Shown: positions 17,210 through 25,911 of the stretch, piece by piece
How the letters are laid out: every line of letters begins with the position of its first letter
How positions within the stretch are numbered: the stretch's first letter is position 1
Origin: JAIBJN01 sp963830885
Lineage (GTDB): Bacteria > Actinomycetota > Thermoleophilia > Gaiellales > Gaiellaceae
Assembly: GCA_963830885.1 (NCBI GenBank)
Contig: CAWHOA010000020.1
Span: 19,421-83,420 of the forward strand
Direction: 5' to 3'
Length of the DNA: 64,000 nt
Notes under the pieces: model-generated
What the model saw: only the letters and a program-made list of their open reading frames with translations
Database searches by the model: none
What the model was told of the DNA's origin: nothing
Program-made: the position numbers and the translations under genes

Positions 17210-19660
17210 GTGGAGCGATACGACCCCCAGACGATCGAGCTGAAGTGGCAGGACGCGTGGGAGCGCGAGCGCGCGTTCTACGTCGCCAACCCTGCCCACC
17301 CCGAGGAGATGGACAAGGAGCACACCTACGTCCTCGAGATGCTCCCGTACCCGTCCGGCGAGCTGCACATGGGCCACGTGAAGAACTACACGCTCGGCGA
17401 CGTGCTCACGCACGTGCGGCGGCGCATGGGGTACCGCGTCCTGCGGCCGATGGGCTACGACGCTTTCGGTCTCCCGGCCGAGAACGCCGCCATCCGCGAG
17501 GGGGGCCACCCGCGCCTCGTCACCGAGCGGAACATCGCCGCCATTCGCGAGCAGATGCACCGCATGGGCTGGGCGATCGACTGGGACCGCGAGGTCTCGA
17601 CCCACGAGCCGTCCTACTACCGCTGGACGCAGTGGCTTTTTCTCAAGTTCTTCGAGCAGGACCTGGCCTACCGCAAGGAGGCGCCGGTCAACTGGTGCCC
17701 GAACGACCAGACCGTGCTCGCCAACGAGCAGGTGATCGAGGGCCACTGCGAGCGTTGCGGGGCCGAGGTCGAGCGAAGGAATCTCGAGCAGTGGTTCTTC
17801 CGGATCACGGCCTACGCCGACCGCCTGGTGGACGAGATGAGCCTGCTCGAGTCCTGGCCCGAGCACGTCCTGACGATGCAGCGCAACTGGATCGGCCGCT
17901 CCGAGGGTGCCGAGGTCGTCTTCCGGATCGAGGAGCTGGACGAGGAGATCCCGGTGTTCACGACCCGCCCGGACACCCTCTTCGGGGCGACGTTCTTCGT
18001 GCTCTCGCCCGAGCATCCGCTCGTCCCCAGGCTCGTCGAGGGGACACCGCACGAGGCGGACGTCCTCGAGTACGCGCGCGGGGCCGCCGCGCGCTCCTCG
18101 AGCGAGCGCGCCGACCCGGACAAGGAGAAGACCGGCGTCTTCACCGGCGCGTTCGTCACGAACCCGGTCAACGACCAGCGCATCCCGATCTGGGTCGCCG
18201 ACTACGTCCTCATGGAGTACGGGACCGGCGCGATCATGGCCGTCCCCGCCCACGACGAGCGCGACTTCGAGTTCGCCCGGCAGTACGAGCTGCCGGTGAA
18301 GGTGGTCGTCGCGCCCGAGGACGAGGAGTGGGAAGAGGCCACCTACGTCCCGCACTCGGAGGGCGAGCGCCTGGTCGACTCGGCGCAGTTCACCGCCCTG
18401 CCGGCCGACGAGGCGAAGCGGGCGATCGTCGAGTGGCTCGAGTCGCGCGGCCTGGGGCGCGCGACCGTCGGCTACCGCCTGCGCGACTGGCTGCTCTCGC
18501 GCCAGCGCTACTGGGGCTGCCCGATCCCGATCCTCTACTGCGACGCGTGCGGGATGATCCCCGTCCCCGAGGAGGACCTGCCCGTCCTGCTGCCCGAGGT
18601 GGAGGAGTACCTGCCGAAGGGCCGCTCGCCGCTGGCCGCCGCGGAGGACTGGGTGCACACGACGTGCCCGCGCTGCGGCGGGCCGGCGCACCGGGAGACG
18701 GACACGATGGACACGTTCGTCGACTCGTCCTGGTACTTCATCCGCTACTGCGACGCGAGGAACGAGGCCGAGCCGTGGAACCGCGAGATCGCCGACTACT
18801 GGCTCCCCGTCAACCAGTACATCGGCGGGGTCGAGCACGCGATCCTGCACCTGCTCTACGCGCGTTTCTTCGTGAAGGTGCTGAACGACCTCGGGATGCT
18901 CGGTTTCCGCGAGCCGTTCCTGCGCCTCTTCACACAGGGGATGATCCACTACCAGGGCGCGAAGATGTCCAAGACGAAAGGGAACGTCGTCTCGCCGGAC
19001 GAGATGATCGCCCGCTACGGCGCTGACGCCGTCCGGCTCTACATCCTCTACATGGGCCCGGCCGAGGACGACATCGAGTGGCAGGACACCGGGATCGAGG
19101 GCATGGCGCGCTTCCTCGGCCGCCTGTGGCGGCTGGGGCTGGAGGTCGCCGAGCGCGGTGCGGTCGACGTGCCCGCCGACGGCCCGCTCGTCCGGCGGGC
19201 GCACGAGGCGATTGCCAAGGTCGGCGACGACATCACGCGCCGCTTTCAGTTCAACACACCGATCGCGGCCGTGATCGAGCTCGTCAACGAGATCTACCAC
19301 GTCAAGGACGACCCGGAGCGCGCGGGCGAGGTTCGCTTCGCCACGGAGAGCGCGGTGAGCCTGATTCAGCCGTACGCGCCCCACCTCGCCGAGGAGCTCT
19401 GGGAGCGCCTCGGCCGCACGCGCCTGTGGGACGGGCCCTGGCCGGAGGCCGACCCCGCCCTGCTCGAGCGGGACACGTTCGAGCTGGTCGTGCAGGTGAA
19501 CGGGCGGGTGCGCGACAAGGTGGAGGTTCCGGTCGCCCTGTCCGAGGCCGAGCTCCTCGCGCGCGCCAAGGACCTCCCGCGCGTGCGTGCGCACGTGGAC
19601 GGCAAGGAGATCCGCAAGGAGATCGTCGTCCCGGGCAAGCTCGTCAACCTCGTCGTGTAG
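17210..19660 (+). CDS. leuS: Leucyl-tRNA synthetase
   Basis: 816 residues, standard bacterial LeuRS. Charges tRNA-Leu with leucine. The HIGH-type motif is HMGH at 53-56, and the KMSKS-type motif is KMSKT at 585-589. Between them are the CP1 editing domain (TTRPDTLFGAT, about 250) and Cys4 zinc-finger-like sequences (CERCG near 182; CDAC and CPRCG around 444-488). The C-terminal VPGKLVNLVV is the tRNA-binding tail. The GTG at 17210 is chosen since the upstream part of the open frame is antisense to DUF1028. Confidence 0.97.
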   Translation: MERYDPQTIELKWQDAWERERAFYVANPAHPEEMDKEHTYVLEMLPYPSGELHMGHVKNYTLGDVLTHVRRRMGYRVLRPMGYDAFGLPAENAAIREGGHPRLVTERNIAAIREQMHRMGWAIDWDREVSTHEPSYYRWTQWLFLKFFEQDLAYRKEAPVNWCPNDQTVLANEQVIEGHCERCGAEVERRNLEQWFFRITAYADRLVDEMSLLESWPEHVLTMQRNWIGRSEGAEVVFRIEELDEEIPVFTTRPDTLFGATFFVLSPEHPLVPRLVEGTPHEADVLEYARGAAARSSSERADPDKEKTGVFTGAFVTNPVNDQRIPIWVADYVLMEYGTGAIMAVPAHDERDFEFARQYELPVKVVVAPEDEEWEEATYVPHSEGERLVDSAQFTALPADEAKRAIVEWLESRGLGRATVGYRLRDWLLSRQRYWGCPIPILYCDACGMIPVPEEDLPVLLPEVEEYLPKGRSPLAAAEDWVHTTCPRCGGPAHRETDTMDTFVDSSWYFIRYCDARNEAEPWNREIADYWLPVNQYIGGVEHAILHLLYARFFVKVLNDLGMLGFREPFLRLFTQGMIHYQGAKMSKTKGNVVSPDEMIARYGADAVRLYILYMGPAEDDIEWQDTGIEGMARFLGRLWRLGLEVAERGAVDVPADGPLVRRAHEAIAKVGDDITRRFQFNTPIAAVIELVNEIYHVKDDPERAGEVRFATESAVSLIQPYAPHLAEELWERLGRTRLWDGPWPEADPALLERDTFELVVQVNGRVRDKVEVPVALSEAELLARAKDLPRVRAHVDGKEIRKEIVVPGKLVNLVV

Positions 19661-19674
19661 ACAGGCACGATCCG

Positions 19675-19680
19675 TACCCT
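19675..19680 (+). promoter_or_regulatory. -10-like box (TACCCT) before the serine protease gene
   Basis: TACCCT lies 6 nt before the GTG at 19687, the spacing of a leaderless mRNA. Confidence 0.45.
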
Positions 19681-19686
19681 GTCGGA

Positions 19687-20820
19687 GTGAACGTCGTCGA
19701 CGTTCTCTTGCTGCTCGGGGTCGCAGCCTTCTCCATCCTGGGGGCTCATCGCGGGCTCGCCGCCCAGGCGCTCTCGCTGGGGGGCCTCGCGCTGGGCGCC
19801 GTGCTCGGGTCGCTGGTGGCTCCGCACCTCTTCCCCGACAACTCGGCGTGGCTGCCCGTGGCCGGGCTCATGGGCGCTGTCGTCGGCGCGTTCCTCCTCG
19901 GGACGCTCGCCGGTGTGCTCGGACGGCCCGTGCGGCTCTTTCTCTCGGCGCATCCTCCGCTCGCCACGGTCGACCGGGCCGGAGGGATCGCCCTCGGCGG
20001 GCTGATCGCGCTCGCGATCGGCTGGCTTCTGGCCGTCTTCGCGCTCCACCAGCCGGCGCTGGGGCTTCGGGCCGAAATCCGTTCCTCCGCGATCCTGCCG
20101 CGCCTGCTCAGTGCCCTGCCCCCGGACCGCGTGCTCCAGGCGCTGAACCGCTTCGACCCGCTCCCGCTCCTGCCGGGGCTGCAGGAGACCCTGCCGCCGC
20201 CCGACCCGAGCGTGCTCGAGAGCCCCGGCGCCCGCGCGGCGTCGCGGTCGGTCGTCAAGCTCCAGGGCACGGCCTGCGACATCGGAACGCAGGGCTCCGG
20301 CTGGGTGGTCGAGACCGGCCTGGTGGCGACCAACGCTCACGTCATCGCCGGCCACGAGGCGACCCACGTCCTCGCCCCGAGCGGCCAGGTGCTGCGGGCG
20401 CGGCCGGTCTACGTCGATGCGACGAACGACATCGCGCTCCTACGGGTTCCCGGGCTCGACGCGACTCCGTTGGCCACGAACACGGGCGCAGATCGCTCGC
20501 GACCCGTCGCTCTGCTCGGCTATCCCCAGAACGGGCCGCTGACCGCCACGGCGGCGACCGCCGGCGCCTCGCGCACCGTGCTGTCGCCGGATGCCTACGG
20601 CCGGCGTACGCGTCCGCGGGTCGTCGTGCCGCTGCGGGGGCCGGTGCGGCCGGGCGAGAGCGGCGGTCCCGTCGTCGACCGCCAGGGCCGGGTCGTGGCG
20701 ATGATCTTCGGCGGCACCCGCGACCGGGTCGGCGGCTACGCGGTTCCGGTCGACCTCGTCCTGGACGCCGCCGAGGAACCGCTGCGCCGGGTCCCGTCCG
20801 GGCCCTGCATCGTGGACTAG
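19687..20820 (+). CDS. MarP-like membrane serine protease (CvpA domain plus trypsin fold)
   Basis: 377 residues. The N-terminal 125 residues form four CvpA-type membrane helices; the periplasmic C-terminal domain is a chymotrypsin-fold protease with His in TNAHVI (about 220), Asp in TNDIALL (about 249) and Ser in GESGGPVV (about 325). The architecture is that of Mycobacterium MarP (Rv3671c), which is needed for acid and oxidative stress resistance; the same role here is inferred. A CDIGTQ segment carries one of few cysteines, and MarP is redox regulated by a disulfide. Confidence 0.88.
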   Translation: MNVVDVLLLLGVAAFSILGAHRGLAAQALSLGGLALGAVLGSLVAPHLFPDNSAWLPVAGLMGAVVGAFLLGTLAGVLGRPVRLFLSAHPPLATVDRAGGIALGGLIALAIGWLLAVFALHQPALGLRAEIRSSAILPRLLSALPPDRVLQALNRFDPLPLLPGLQETLPPPDPSVLESPGARAASRSVVKLQGTACDIGTQGSGWVVETGLVATNAHVIAGHEATHVLAPSGQVLRARPVYVDATNDIALLRVPGLDATPLATNTGADRSRPVALLGYPQNGPLTATAATAGASRTVLSPDAYGRRTRPRVVVPLRGPVRPGESGGPVVDRQGRVVAMIFGGTRDRVGGYAVPVDLVLDAAEEPLRRVPSGPCIVD

Positions 20821-20827
20821 CCCTTTT

Positions 20828-20846
20828 CGTCACGGTCCCGTCACGG
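20828..20846. promoter_or_regulatory. 11-bp-period direct repeat (CGTCACGG x2)
   Basis: CGTCACGG at 20828-20835 and again at 20839-20846, separated by TCC. Two half-sites one helical turn apart, about 55 nt before the secreted-protein gene at 20901, look like an operator. The geometry resembles actinobacterial PhoP boxes; the sequence match is weak. Confidence 0.3.
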
Positions 20847-20900
20847 ACCTGCCGCATTTCGTGCGCCACGCGTGCGCTTTCTCCCGCCAGCATCGGAGGC

Positions 20901-21542
20901 ATGGGACGAGCCTTCCTTCTCGCGGTGCTGACGGCGGCCGTGCTTGCGGCGCCCGCGGCGGCCGCATCGACGGTGGTGATCCCGCCGAGCGCCGACGTCG
21001 GCTTCCCGTTCTGGTGCGACTGGAGCTACGACTGGGAGTCGCGCTGCTTCCGCGAAGACGGCGCCCGGCTTCCGGTCGGCGGCGCCGGCGACAAGGTGTG
21101 GCGGGCGGGCCTGCGCTTCTCGCTCGACGGCATCCCCGCCGGGACGACGGTGACCTCGGCCGAGCTCCGCCTCCACTACGACGGCACCTGCGTCGCGCCG
21201 GCCCGCGGATGGGAACCGTGCGTGCCTCCGGGTGCCGTGATCGATGCCCACCGCATCCTCTCGGCGAGCTGGTTCCGCGAGCGCGAGCCCGAGCTCGACG
21301 AGCGGGTCGTCGACACGGCGGTGGTCTTCGCCCCGTCCGAGCCGCAGTGGCTCGTCTGGCACGTCACGCCGCTCGTGCAAGCCTGGCACCTCCGAGTCCT
21401 TCCGAACAACGGCCTCCTGCTGAAGCTCCAGGACGGTGACGAGGCGCCGGACGTCCCCGGGCCGTACCTCCCGTCCTCCTCGTACCCGGACGCGGCGTTG
21501 CAGCCGAGGCTCGTCGTCTCCTACGCGGGGCCCGCGCGCTAG
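20901..21542 (+). CDS. Secreted DNRLRE-type beta-sandwich protein
   Basis: 213 residues with a clear signal peptide (about 1-22, AAPAAAAS cleavage region). The mature protein resembles DNRLRE/TGF-beta-propeptide-like modules: KVWRAGLRFSLDGIPAGTTV, then SAELRLHYDG, and the WHVTPLVQAW block near 152. Four cysteines in the N-terminal half probably form disulfides. No catalytic motif. GGAGG lies just ahead of the ATG, closer than usual. Function unknown, probably a surface or matrix module. Confidence 0.7.
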   Translation: MGRAFLLAVLTAAVLAAPAAAASTVVIPPSADVGFPFWCDWSYDWESRCFREDGARLPVGGAGDKVWRAGLRFSLDGIPAGTTVTSAELRLHYDGTCVAPARGWEPCVPPGAVIDAHRILSASWFREREPELDERVVDTAVVFAPSEPQWLVWHVTPLVQAWHLRVLPNNGLLLKLQDGDEAPDVPGPYLPSSSYPDAALQPRLVVSYAGPAR

Positions 21543-21545
21543 CCC

Positions 21546-22133
21546 GTGCGCATGCCGTCGATCTCACGGGCACGGGCACTCGCCTACGCCATCGTCCTGC
21601 TGGTTGCGCTCACACTCGCCGGCCGGGTCGCCTTCGACGGCGGCGAGGCCGAGCCCGCGGCGGTCGGGCAGTCCGTCGCCCTGGACGTGGAGGAGGCGCC
21701 GCCGCGGGAGCTCGTCGTCCACGTCGCCGGCGCGGTCTTGCAGCCGGGGCTCTACCGGCTCGCGGAGGGCAGTCGGGTCGACGACGCGATCGCCGAGGCC
21801 GGCGGCGCCCGGCCGAGGGCCGCGCTCGACCTCGTCAACCTGGCGGCCCCGGTCGCCGACGGCCAGCAAGTGGTCGTCCCGGTGCGCGGGAGTGCCTCGG
21901 CGACGGGCAGCCCTGGTTCTCTCGAGCCGGGTGCCGCAGGCGGCATGGTCCACCTCAACTCGGCGACGCTCGACCAGCTCGACGAGCTGCCCGGCGTGGG
22001 CCCGGTGACCGCGCAGCAGATCGTCGACTACCGGACGGCGAACGGCGCCTTCCGCTCCGTGGACGAGCTGGACGCGGTGCCCGGGATCGGGCCGGCCCGC
22101 CTCGAGCAGCTCCGGCCGCTCGTCGACCTGTGA
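21546..22133 (+). CDS. comEA: ComEA-type DNA-binding competence protein
   Basis: 195 residues. One N-terminal membrane helix (about 9-27), a SLBB domain (about 53-110, VVHVAGAVLQPGLYRL) and a C-terminal helix-hairpin-helix pair (about 136-195: LNSATLDQLDELPGVGPVTA and LDAVPGIGPARLEQL). ComEA binds incoming double-stranded DNA at the membrane during transformation. Immediately upstream of comEC. Confidence 0.92.
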   Translation: MRMPSISRARALAYAIVLLVALTLAGRVAFDGGEAEPAAVGQSVALDVEEAPPRELVVHVAGAVLQPGLYRLAEGSRVDDAIAEAGGARPRAALDLVNLAAPVADGQQVVVPVRGSASATGSPGSLEPGAAGGMVHLNSATLDQLDELPGVGPVTAQQIVDYRTANGAFRSVDELDAVPGIGPARLEQLRPLVDL

Positions 22134-22142
22134 GCGTGCTCC

Positions 22143-24431
22143 GTGATCGGCGAGCGCCTCGAGCGCATCCCGCCGGCGCACCTGCTCGCCGGCGCCTTCT
22201 GCGCGGGCCTCGCGCTCGCCCTCCTCCTCCGCGACGCCCACCCTGGCCTGCTCCTGGTCGCCGCAGGCCTGGGACTGAGCTCCCCGTTCGGCCGGAGTGC
22301 CGTCGTGCCCCTGCTCGCCTGCGCGCTCCTCCTCACCGGTCTCTGGTGGGGCAGCTTTCGGCTGGCCGCCCTCGACCGGAGCCTGCTCGAGCCGGAAATC
22401 GGCCGTGCCGCGCTCGCCGTCGTCGAGGTCACCGGCCCGGCGCGTCGCACGGAGTTCGCCGTGCGCGTACCCGTGCGGGTGCGCAGATTCGGCGAGCTGG
22501 AGCCCGACGAGCGCGCACGACTCGACCTCTCGCCGGAAGCCGTGCCCCAGCAGGGCGCGATCCTCGAGCTCGTGGCGACCGTCGCCGCCCCGCGGGCGCC
22601 GGAGGAGGAAGGCGACTTCGACGAGGCGGGCTACCTCCGCCGGCAGGGCGTTCATGTGGTTCTGAAGGCCAGCGGGTTCCGGGTGCTCGGCCGCCGCGGA
22701 GGGCTCGGCGGGGTCGCCGACACCCTTCGCCACGGCGTCTCTCGGTCGCTGGAGACGGTTCCGTCGGGTGAGCGGCGCGCCGTGCTTGCCGGCGTCGTGC
22801 TCGGCGAGGACGAAGGGCTCGAAGCGGACCTGCGCGACAGCTTCCGCGCGTCGGGCCTCTACCACCTGCTCGCGGTCTCGGGTCAGAACGTTGCGTACGT
22901 GATCGCCGGGACGATCCTGCTCGTCTGGACGCTCGGGCTCCCGCGCCGAATCGGCGAGCTGGCCGCTCTGGGAACCGTCGCGGCGTACGTGCTCGCCGTC
23001 GGGTGGCAGCCCTCTGTGATCCGGGCCGGGGTCGCCGGCGGGCTGGCCTCGCTTGCGTGGCTCGCGTCCCGACCGCGCGACCGGTGGTACTTCCTGCTCG
23101 TCGGCGCCGCAGTCCTGCTGGCGTGGAATCCGTACAGCCTCCTCGAGCCCGGCTTCCAGCTCTCGTTCAGCGCCGTCGCCGCGATCTTCGTACTCGTTCC
23201 TCGAATCAGTCGGCGGCTCGAGGGCTATCCGCTGCCGCGGCTCCTGGCCGAGGCGATCGCGGTCTCCTCCGCTTGCGGGCTCGTCACCGCGCCGATTCTC
23301 TGGCTCCATTTCGGCGCGATCCCCGTCTACGCCGTCGCGGCGAATGCGCTGGCCGCCCCGGTCGTGGCGCCGCTCCTCGGTCTCGCGCTCGCCGCAGCGG
23401 CGCTCCATCCTGCGCTCCCGGAGGCCGCTGCGGCGCTCGTGTGGCTCGACGCCTGGCTCGCCGGCTATCTCGCGCTCTGCGCCCGCCTGGTCGGGGGGCT
23501 CCCGTACGCGCAGGCCGGCTCGCTCCTGGCCCTCGGCTTCCTGACGGCGCTTGTCGCCTGCGCGCTCCTGTTCATGCGTATGCGAGGTCCGGTCATGCGG
23601 AGAGGGATCGCGGTGGGAAGCCTGGTTCTGGCTCTCACCGTCGCGTGGCGCGTTGCCTCGGACGACGACCCGCTCGATCCGCCCGACGGCCTCCGGATCA
23701 CGGTGCTCGACGTGGGCCAGGGCGACGCCATCCTCCTCGAGGTCGCGGAGGGTGCAGTACTGGTCGACCAGGGCCCGCCCGAGGCCGAGGTGGCCGCCCA
23801 GCTCGACGATCTGGGCGTGGACGAGCTCACGGCGCTCGTGCTCACCCACCCGCAGCGCGACCACATCGGCGGCGCGGCCGAGGTGCTCGAGCAGCTCGAC
23901 GTGGGTGCCGTCCTCGACCCGCTCATACCCGTGGCGAGCGAGGACCATGACGCCGCAGTCGCAATGGCGCGCGAGCGGAAGGTGCCGGTGGTCGCGGCGC
24001 GCGCAGGTCGGAGCTTCAGGGTCGGCGCTCTGAGGGTGCGGATCCTCTGGCCCGATGGCTCTGGAACGCCGGGTGAGGATCCGAACGACAACGCCGTCGT
24101 CATTCTTGTCTCCTACGGCTCGGTCGACGCACTCCTGACCGCCGATGCGGAGGGAAACGTGACGGTGCCCATCCGCCCGCCGCCGGTCGAGATCCTCAAG
24201 GTCGCCCATCACGGCTCCGCCGACCCGGCTCTCCCGCAGCTGCTCGAGCTGACGCGCCCGCGGGTCGCGGTGGTCTCCGTCGGGAGCCGGAACGACTACG
24301 GCCACCCGACTCCCGAGACCATCTCGGCGCTAGCGGCCTTTCCCGGCCTCGCCGTGTACCGGACTGATCGTGACGGGCGCGTGACGATCGAGACGGACGG
24401 CCGCCGGATCTCGGTCGCGGAGGGCGGCTGA
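22143..24431 (+). CDS. comEC: ComEC/Rec2 DNA-uptake channel
   Basis: 762 residues. Order: N-terminal helices, an OB-fold-like DUF4131 region (about 75-185), the Competence membrane domain (about 200-480; GLYHLLAVSGQNVAYV) and a C-terminal metallo-beta-lactamase-like domain (about 510-760; LDVGQGDAILLE, then HPQRDHIGG). The channel carries one DNA strand into the cytoplasm, and the lactamase-like domain is thought to degrade the other. The HxHxDH-type motif reads HPQRDH. The GTG start is 9 nt after comEA. Confidence 0.93.
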   Translation: MIGERLERIPPAHLLAGAFCAGLALALLLRDAHPGLLLVAAGLGLSSPFGRSAVVPLLACALLLTGLWWGSFRLAALDRSLLEPEIGRAALAVVEVTGPARRTEFAVRVPVRVRRFGELEPDERARLDLSPEAVPQQGAILELVATVAAPRAPEEEGDFDEAGYLRRQGVHVVLKASGFRVLGRRGGLGGVADTLRHGVSRSLETVPSGERRAVLAGVVLGEDEGLEADLRDSFRASGLYHLLAVSGQNVAYVIAGTILLVWTLGLPRRIGELAALGTVAAYVLAVGWQPSVIRAGVAGGLASLAWLASRPRDRWYFLLVGAAVLLAWNPYSLLEPGFQLSFSAVAAIFVLVPRISRRLEGYPLPRLLAEAIAVSSACGLVTAPILWLHFGAIPVYAVAANALAAPVVAPLLGLALAAAALHPALPEAAAALVWLDAWLAGYLALCARLVGGLPYAQAGSLLALGFLTALVACALLFMRMRGPVMRRGIAVGSLVLALTVAWRVASDDDPLDPPDGLRITVLDVGQGDAILLEVAEGAVLVDQGPPEAEVAAQLDDLGVDELTALVLTHPQRDHIGGAAEVLEQLDVGAVLDPLIPVASEDHDAAVAMARERKVPVVAARAGRSFRVGALRVRILWPDGSGTPGEDPNDNAVVILVSYGSVDALLTADAEGNVTVPIRPPPVEILKVAHHGSADPALPQLLELTRPRVAVVSVGSRNDYGHPTPETISALAAFPGLAVYRTDRDGRVTIETDGRRISVAEGG

Positions 24432-24432
24432 C

Positions 24433-24438
24433 TATGCT
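24433..24438 (+). promoter_or_regulatory. -10-like box (TATGCT) of holA
   Basis: TATGCT, overlapping the end of comEC by position, lies 8 nt before the GTG at 24447. Confidence 0.35.
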
Positions 24439-24446
24439 TGCGCGCG

Positions 24447-25487
24447 GTGGCCGAAAGCGAGCTCCGCCCGATCTACCTCCTGACCGGCGGCGACCGTCCG
24501 AAGATCCGCCGTGCGCTCGAGCGCCTCCGTTCCCGCTTCGGCGCCGAGTCGGTCGACACCTACGCCGCGGAGGGCACCGCCGGAGACGAGGCCGTCGCCG
24601 CGCTGAACGCACTGGGCCTCTTCGCCGACGACGGCGGGCGCCTCGTCATCGTCGAGGACGTCGAGCGCTGGAAGAAGGAGGACGAGGAAGCGGTGGCGAG
24701 CTACCTGGCCCGCCCGGTCGAGGGCGCGGTGCTCGCGCTCGTCGCGGGCGAGCTGAAGGGCTCGTCTCTGCCCGCGCTCTGCGCCAAGGCGGGGGAGGTG
24801 CTCACGTTCGAGGTGCCGAGGCCGCGCGACCTCCCGAGCTGGGTGCGCTCTCAATTCGAGCGGGTCGGCGTCCAGGCCGACGGCGAGGCCGCGCGCGCCC
24901 TCGTCGAGATCGTCGGCGACGACGCCACCGCCCTGGCGACCGAGGTCGAGAAGCTCGCCGCCTGGTCGGCCGGCGAGCAGATCGGGAGACGCGAGGTGGA
25001 GCTGCTCGCCGCGCCAGCCCAGGAGGCCTCGGCCTGGGCGATCATGGACGCCTGGGGCGCCCGCGACCTCCCCGGTGCGTTGACCGCGTGCCAGTCCGAG
25101 CTCGAGCACGACACCGACCCCTTCGCGATCGCTATGCGCCTCTCGTCCCAGGTCACTCTCGTCCGGCAGGCTCAGGCGCTCCGCGAGGAGGGCTTGGCGG
25201 CCAAGGACATCGCCAAGCGTCTCCGCAAGCACGAGTTCCGCGTGCGCAAGGCCCTAGGCCATGCGGAGAACTACACGCGCGACGAGCTCGACGAGGCGGT
25301 CATCCGCCTGGCCGCCCTGGACGCCGCGCTCAAGGGCGCCAGCCGGCTGGCCGGCGAGCTGGAGCTCGAGCGGACGATCGTCGAGCTCGTGCGCGCCCCG
25401 GAGCCAGCGCGCATCGCTAGCGCCGCGTGGCCGCCCTTCCCTAGTTACTACGGGGCACCCCATCCCACCACCCGCTTTCGAGCCTAA
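24447..25487 (+). CDS. holA: DNA polymerase III delta subunit
   Basis: 346 residues. HolA opens the beta clamp within the clamp loader. N-terminal segment PIYLLTGGDRPKIRRAL corresponds to the degenerate P-loop region of delta; the three-domain AAA+ like layout and the C-terminal FRVRKALGHA / AVIRLAALDAALKG helices match the family. GTG 24447 preferred over TTG 24438, which would fall inside the -10-like box. The comEC-holA-rpsT order is typical. Confidence 0.9.
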   Translation: MAESELRPIYLLTGGDRPKIRRALERLRSRFGAESVDTYAAEGTAGDEAVAALNALGLFADDGGRLVIVEDVERWKKEDEEAVASYLARPVEGAVLALVAGELKGSSLPALCAKAGEVLTFEVPRPRDLPSWVRSQFERVGVQADGEAARALVEIVGDDATALATEVEKLAAWSAGEQIGRREVELLAAPAQEASAWAIMDAWGARDLPGALTACQSELEHDTDPFAIAMRLSSQVTLVRQAQALREEGLAAKDIAKRLRKHEFRVRKALGHAENYTRDELDEAVIRLAALDAALKGASRLAGELELERTIVELVRAPEPARIASAAWPPFPSYYGAPHPTTRFRA

Positions 25488-25517
25488 CGCGAAAGTCCGC
25501 GCGCGTGGCGCACGAAC

Positions 25518-25565
25518 CGTGACGAATCCGTCACAGACTCGTACCGGATCTCTACCGAGATCCGG
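25518..25565. terminator. Convergent terminator region (two hairpins)
   Basis: GTGACG/CGTCAC (25518-25523 with 25528-25533) followed by a perfect 9-bp hairpin CCGGATCTC/GAGATCCGG (25544-25552 with 25557-25565, loop TACC). It lies between the convergent ends of holA and rpsT and touches the rpsT stop codon. No long T-tract. Confidence 0.5.
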
Positions 25566-25829
25566 CTAGGAGGCGCCGGCGACGAGCTGAGCCGCCTGGG
25601 ACTTCTTGCGTGCTGCCCGGTTCGGATGAATCGCGCGATGGGCAGCGGCCCGGTCGAGGCAGCGAACCAGGTCGCGGTGAGCGACGGATGCCGCCTCCTT
25701 GTCGCCCTCGGCGACCGCCGTCTCGAGCCGCTTGTAGAGCGTCTTTGCGGTCGAGCGGTAGTGAAGGTTCTCGAGCCGCTGACGGGCGGCGATCGAGACG
25801 CGGCGCTTTTGCTGCTTGATGTTCGGCAT
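25566..25829 (-). CDS. rpsT: 30S ribosomal protein S20
   Basis: 87 residues, typical length. N-terminus MPNIKQQKRRVSIAARQRLE and the HPNRAARKKSQAA segment near 68-80 are diagnostic. S20 binds 16S rRNA early in assembly. It sits alone on the minus strand between holA and murJ. Confidence 0.96.
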   Translation of the reverse strand: MPNIKQQKRRVSIAARQRLENLHYRSTAKTLYKRLETAVAEGDKEAASVAHRDLVRCLDRAAAHRAIHPNRAARKKSQAAQLVAGAS

Positions 25830-25840
25830 ACCGAGAAAAT

Positions 25841-25868
25841 GGCCCCCTCGGGGCCGTCGGCAATCGTA
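25841..25868 (-). promoter_or_regulatory. rpsT -10-like box and leader hairpin
   Basis: TACGAT on the minus strand (25863-25868) predicts a leader of about 27 nt before the rpsT ATG. The leader contains GGCCCC/GGGGCC (25841-25846 with 25850-25855). S20 synthesis is autoregulated in other bacteria; a link is only inferred. Confidence 0.35.
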
Positions 25869-25898
25869 GCAGGAGGCCGGTTGCTCTGGCCGCTTCCC

Positions 25899-25904
25899 TA
25901 TCCT
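25899..25904 (+). promoter_or_regulatory. -10-like box (TATCCT) of murJ
   Basis: TATCCT lies 7 nt before the GTG at 25912; a leaderless mRNA is expected. Confidence 0.45.
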
Positions 25905-25911
25905 CGGCCCG

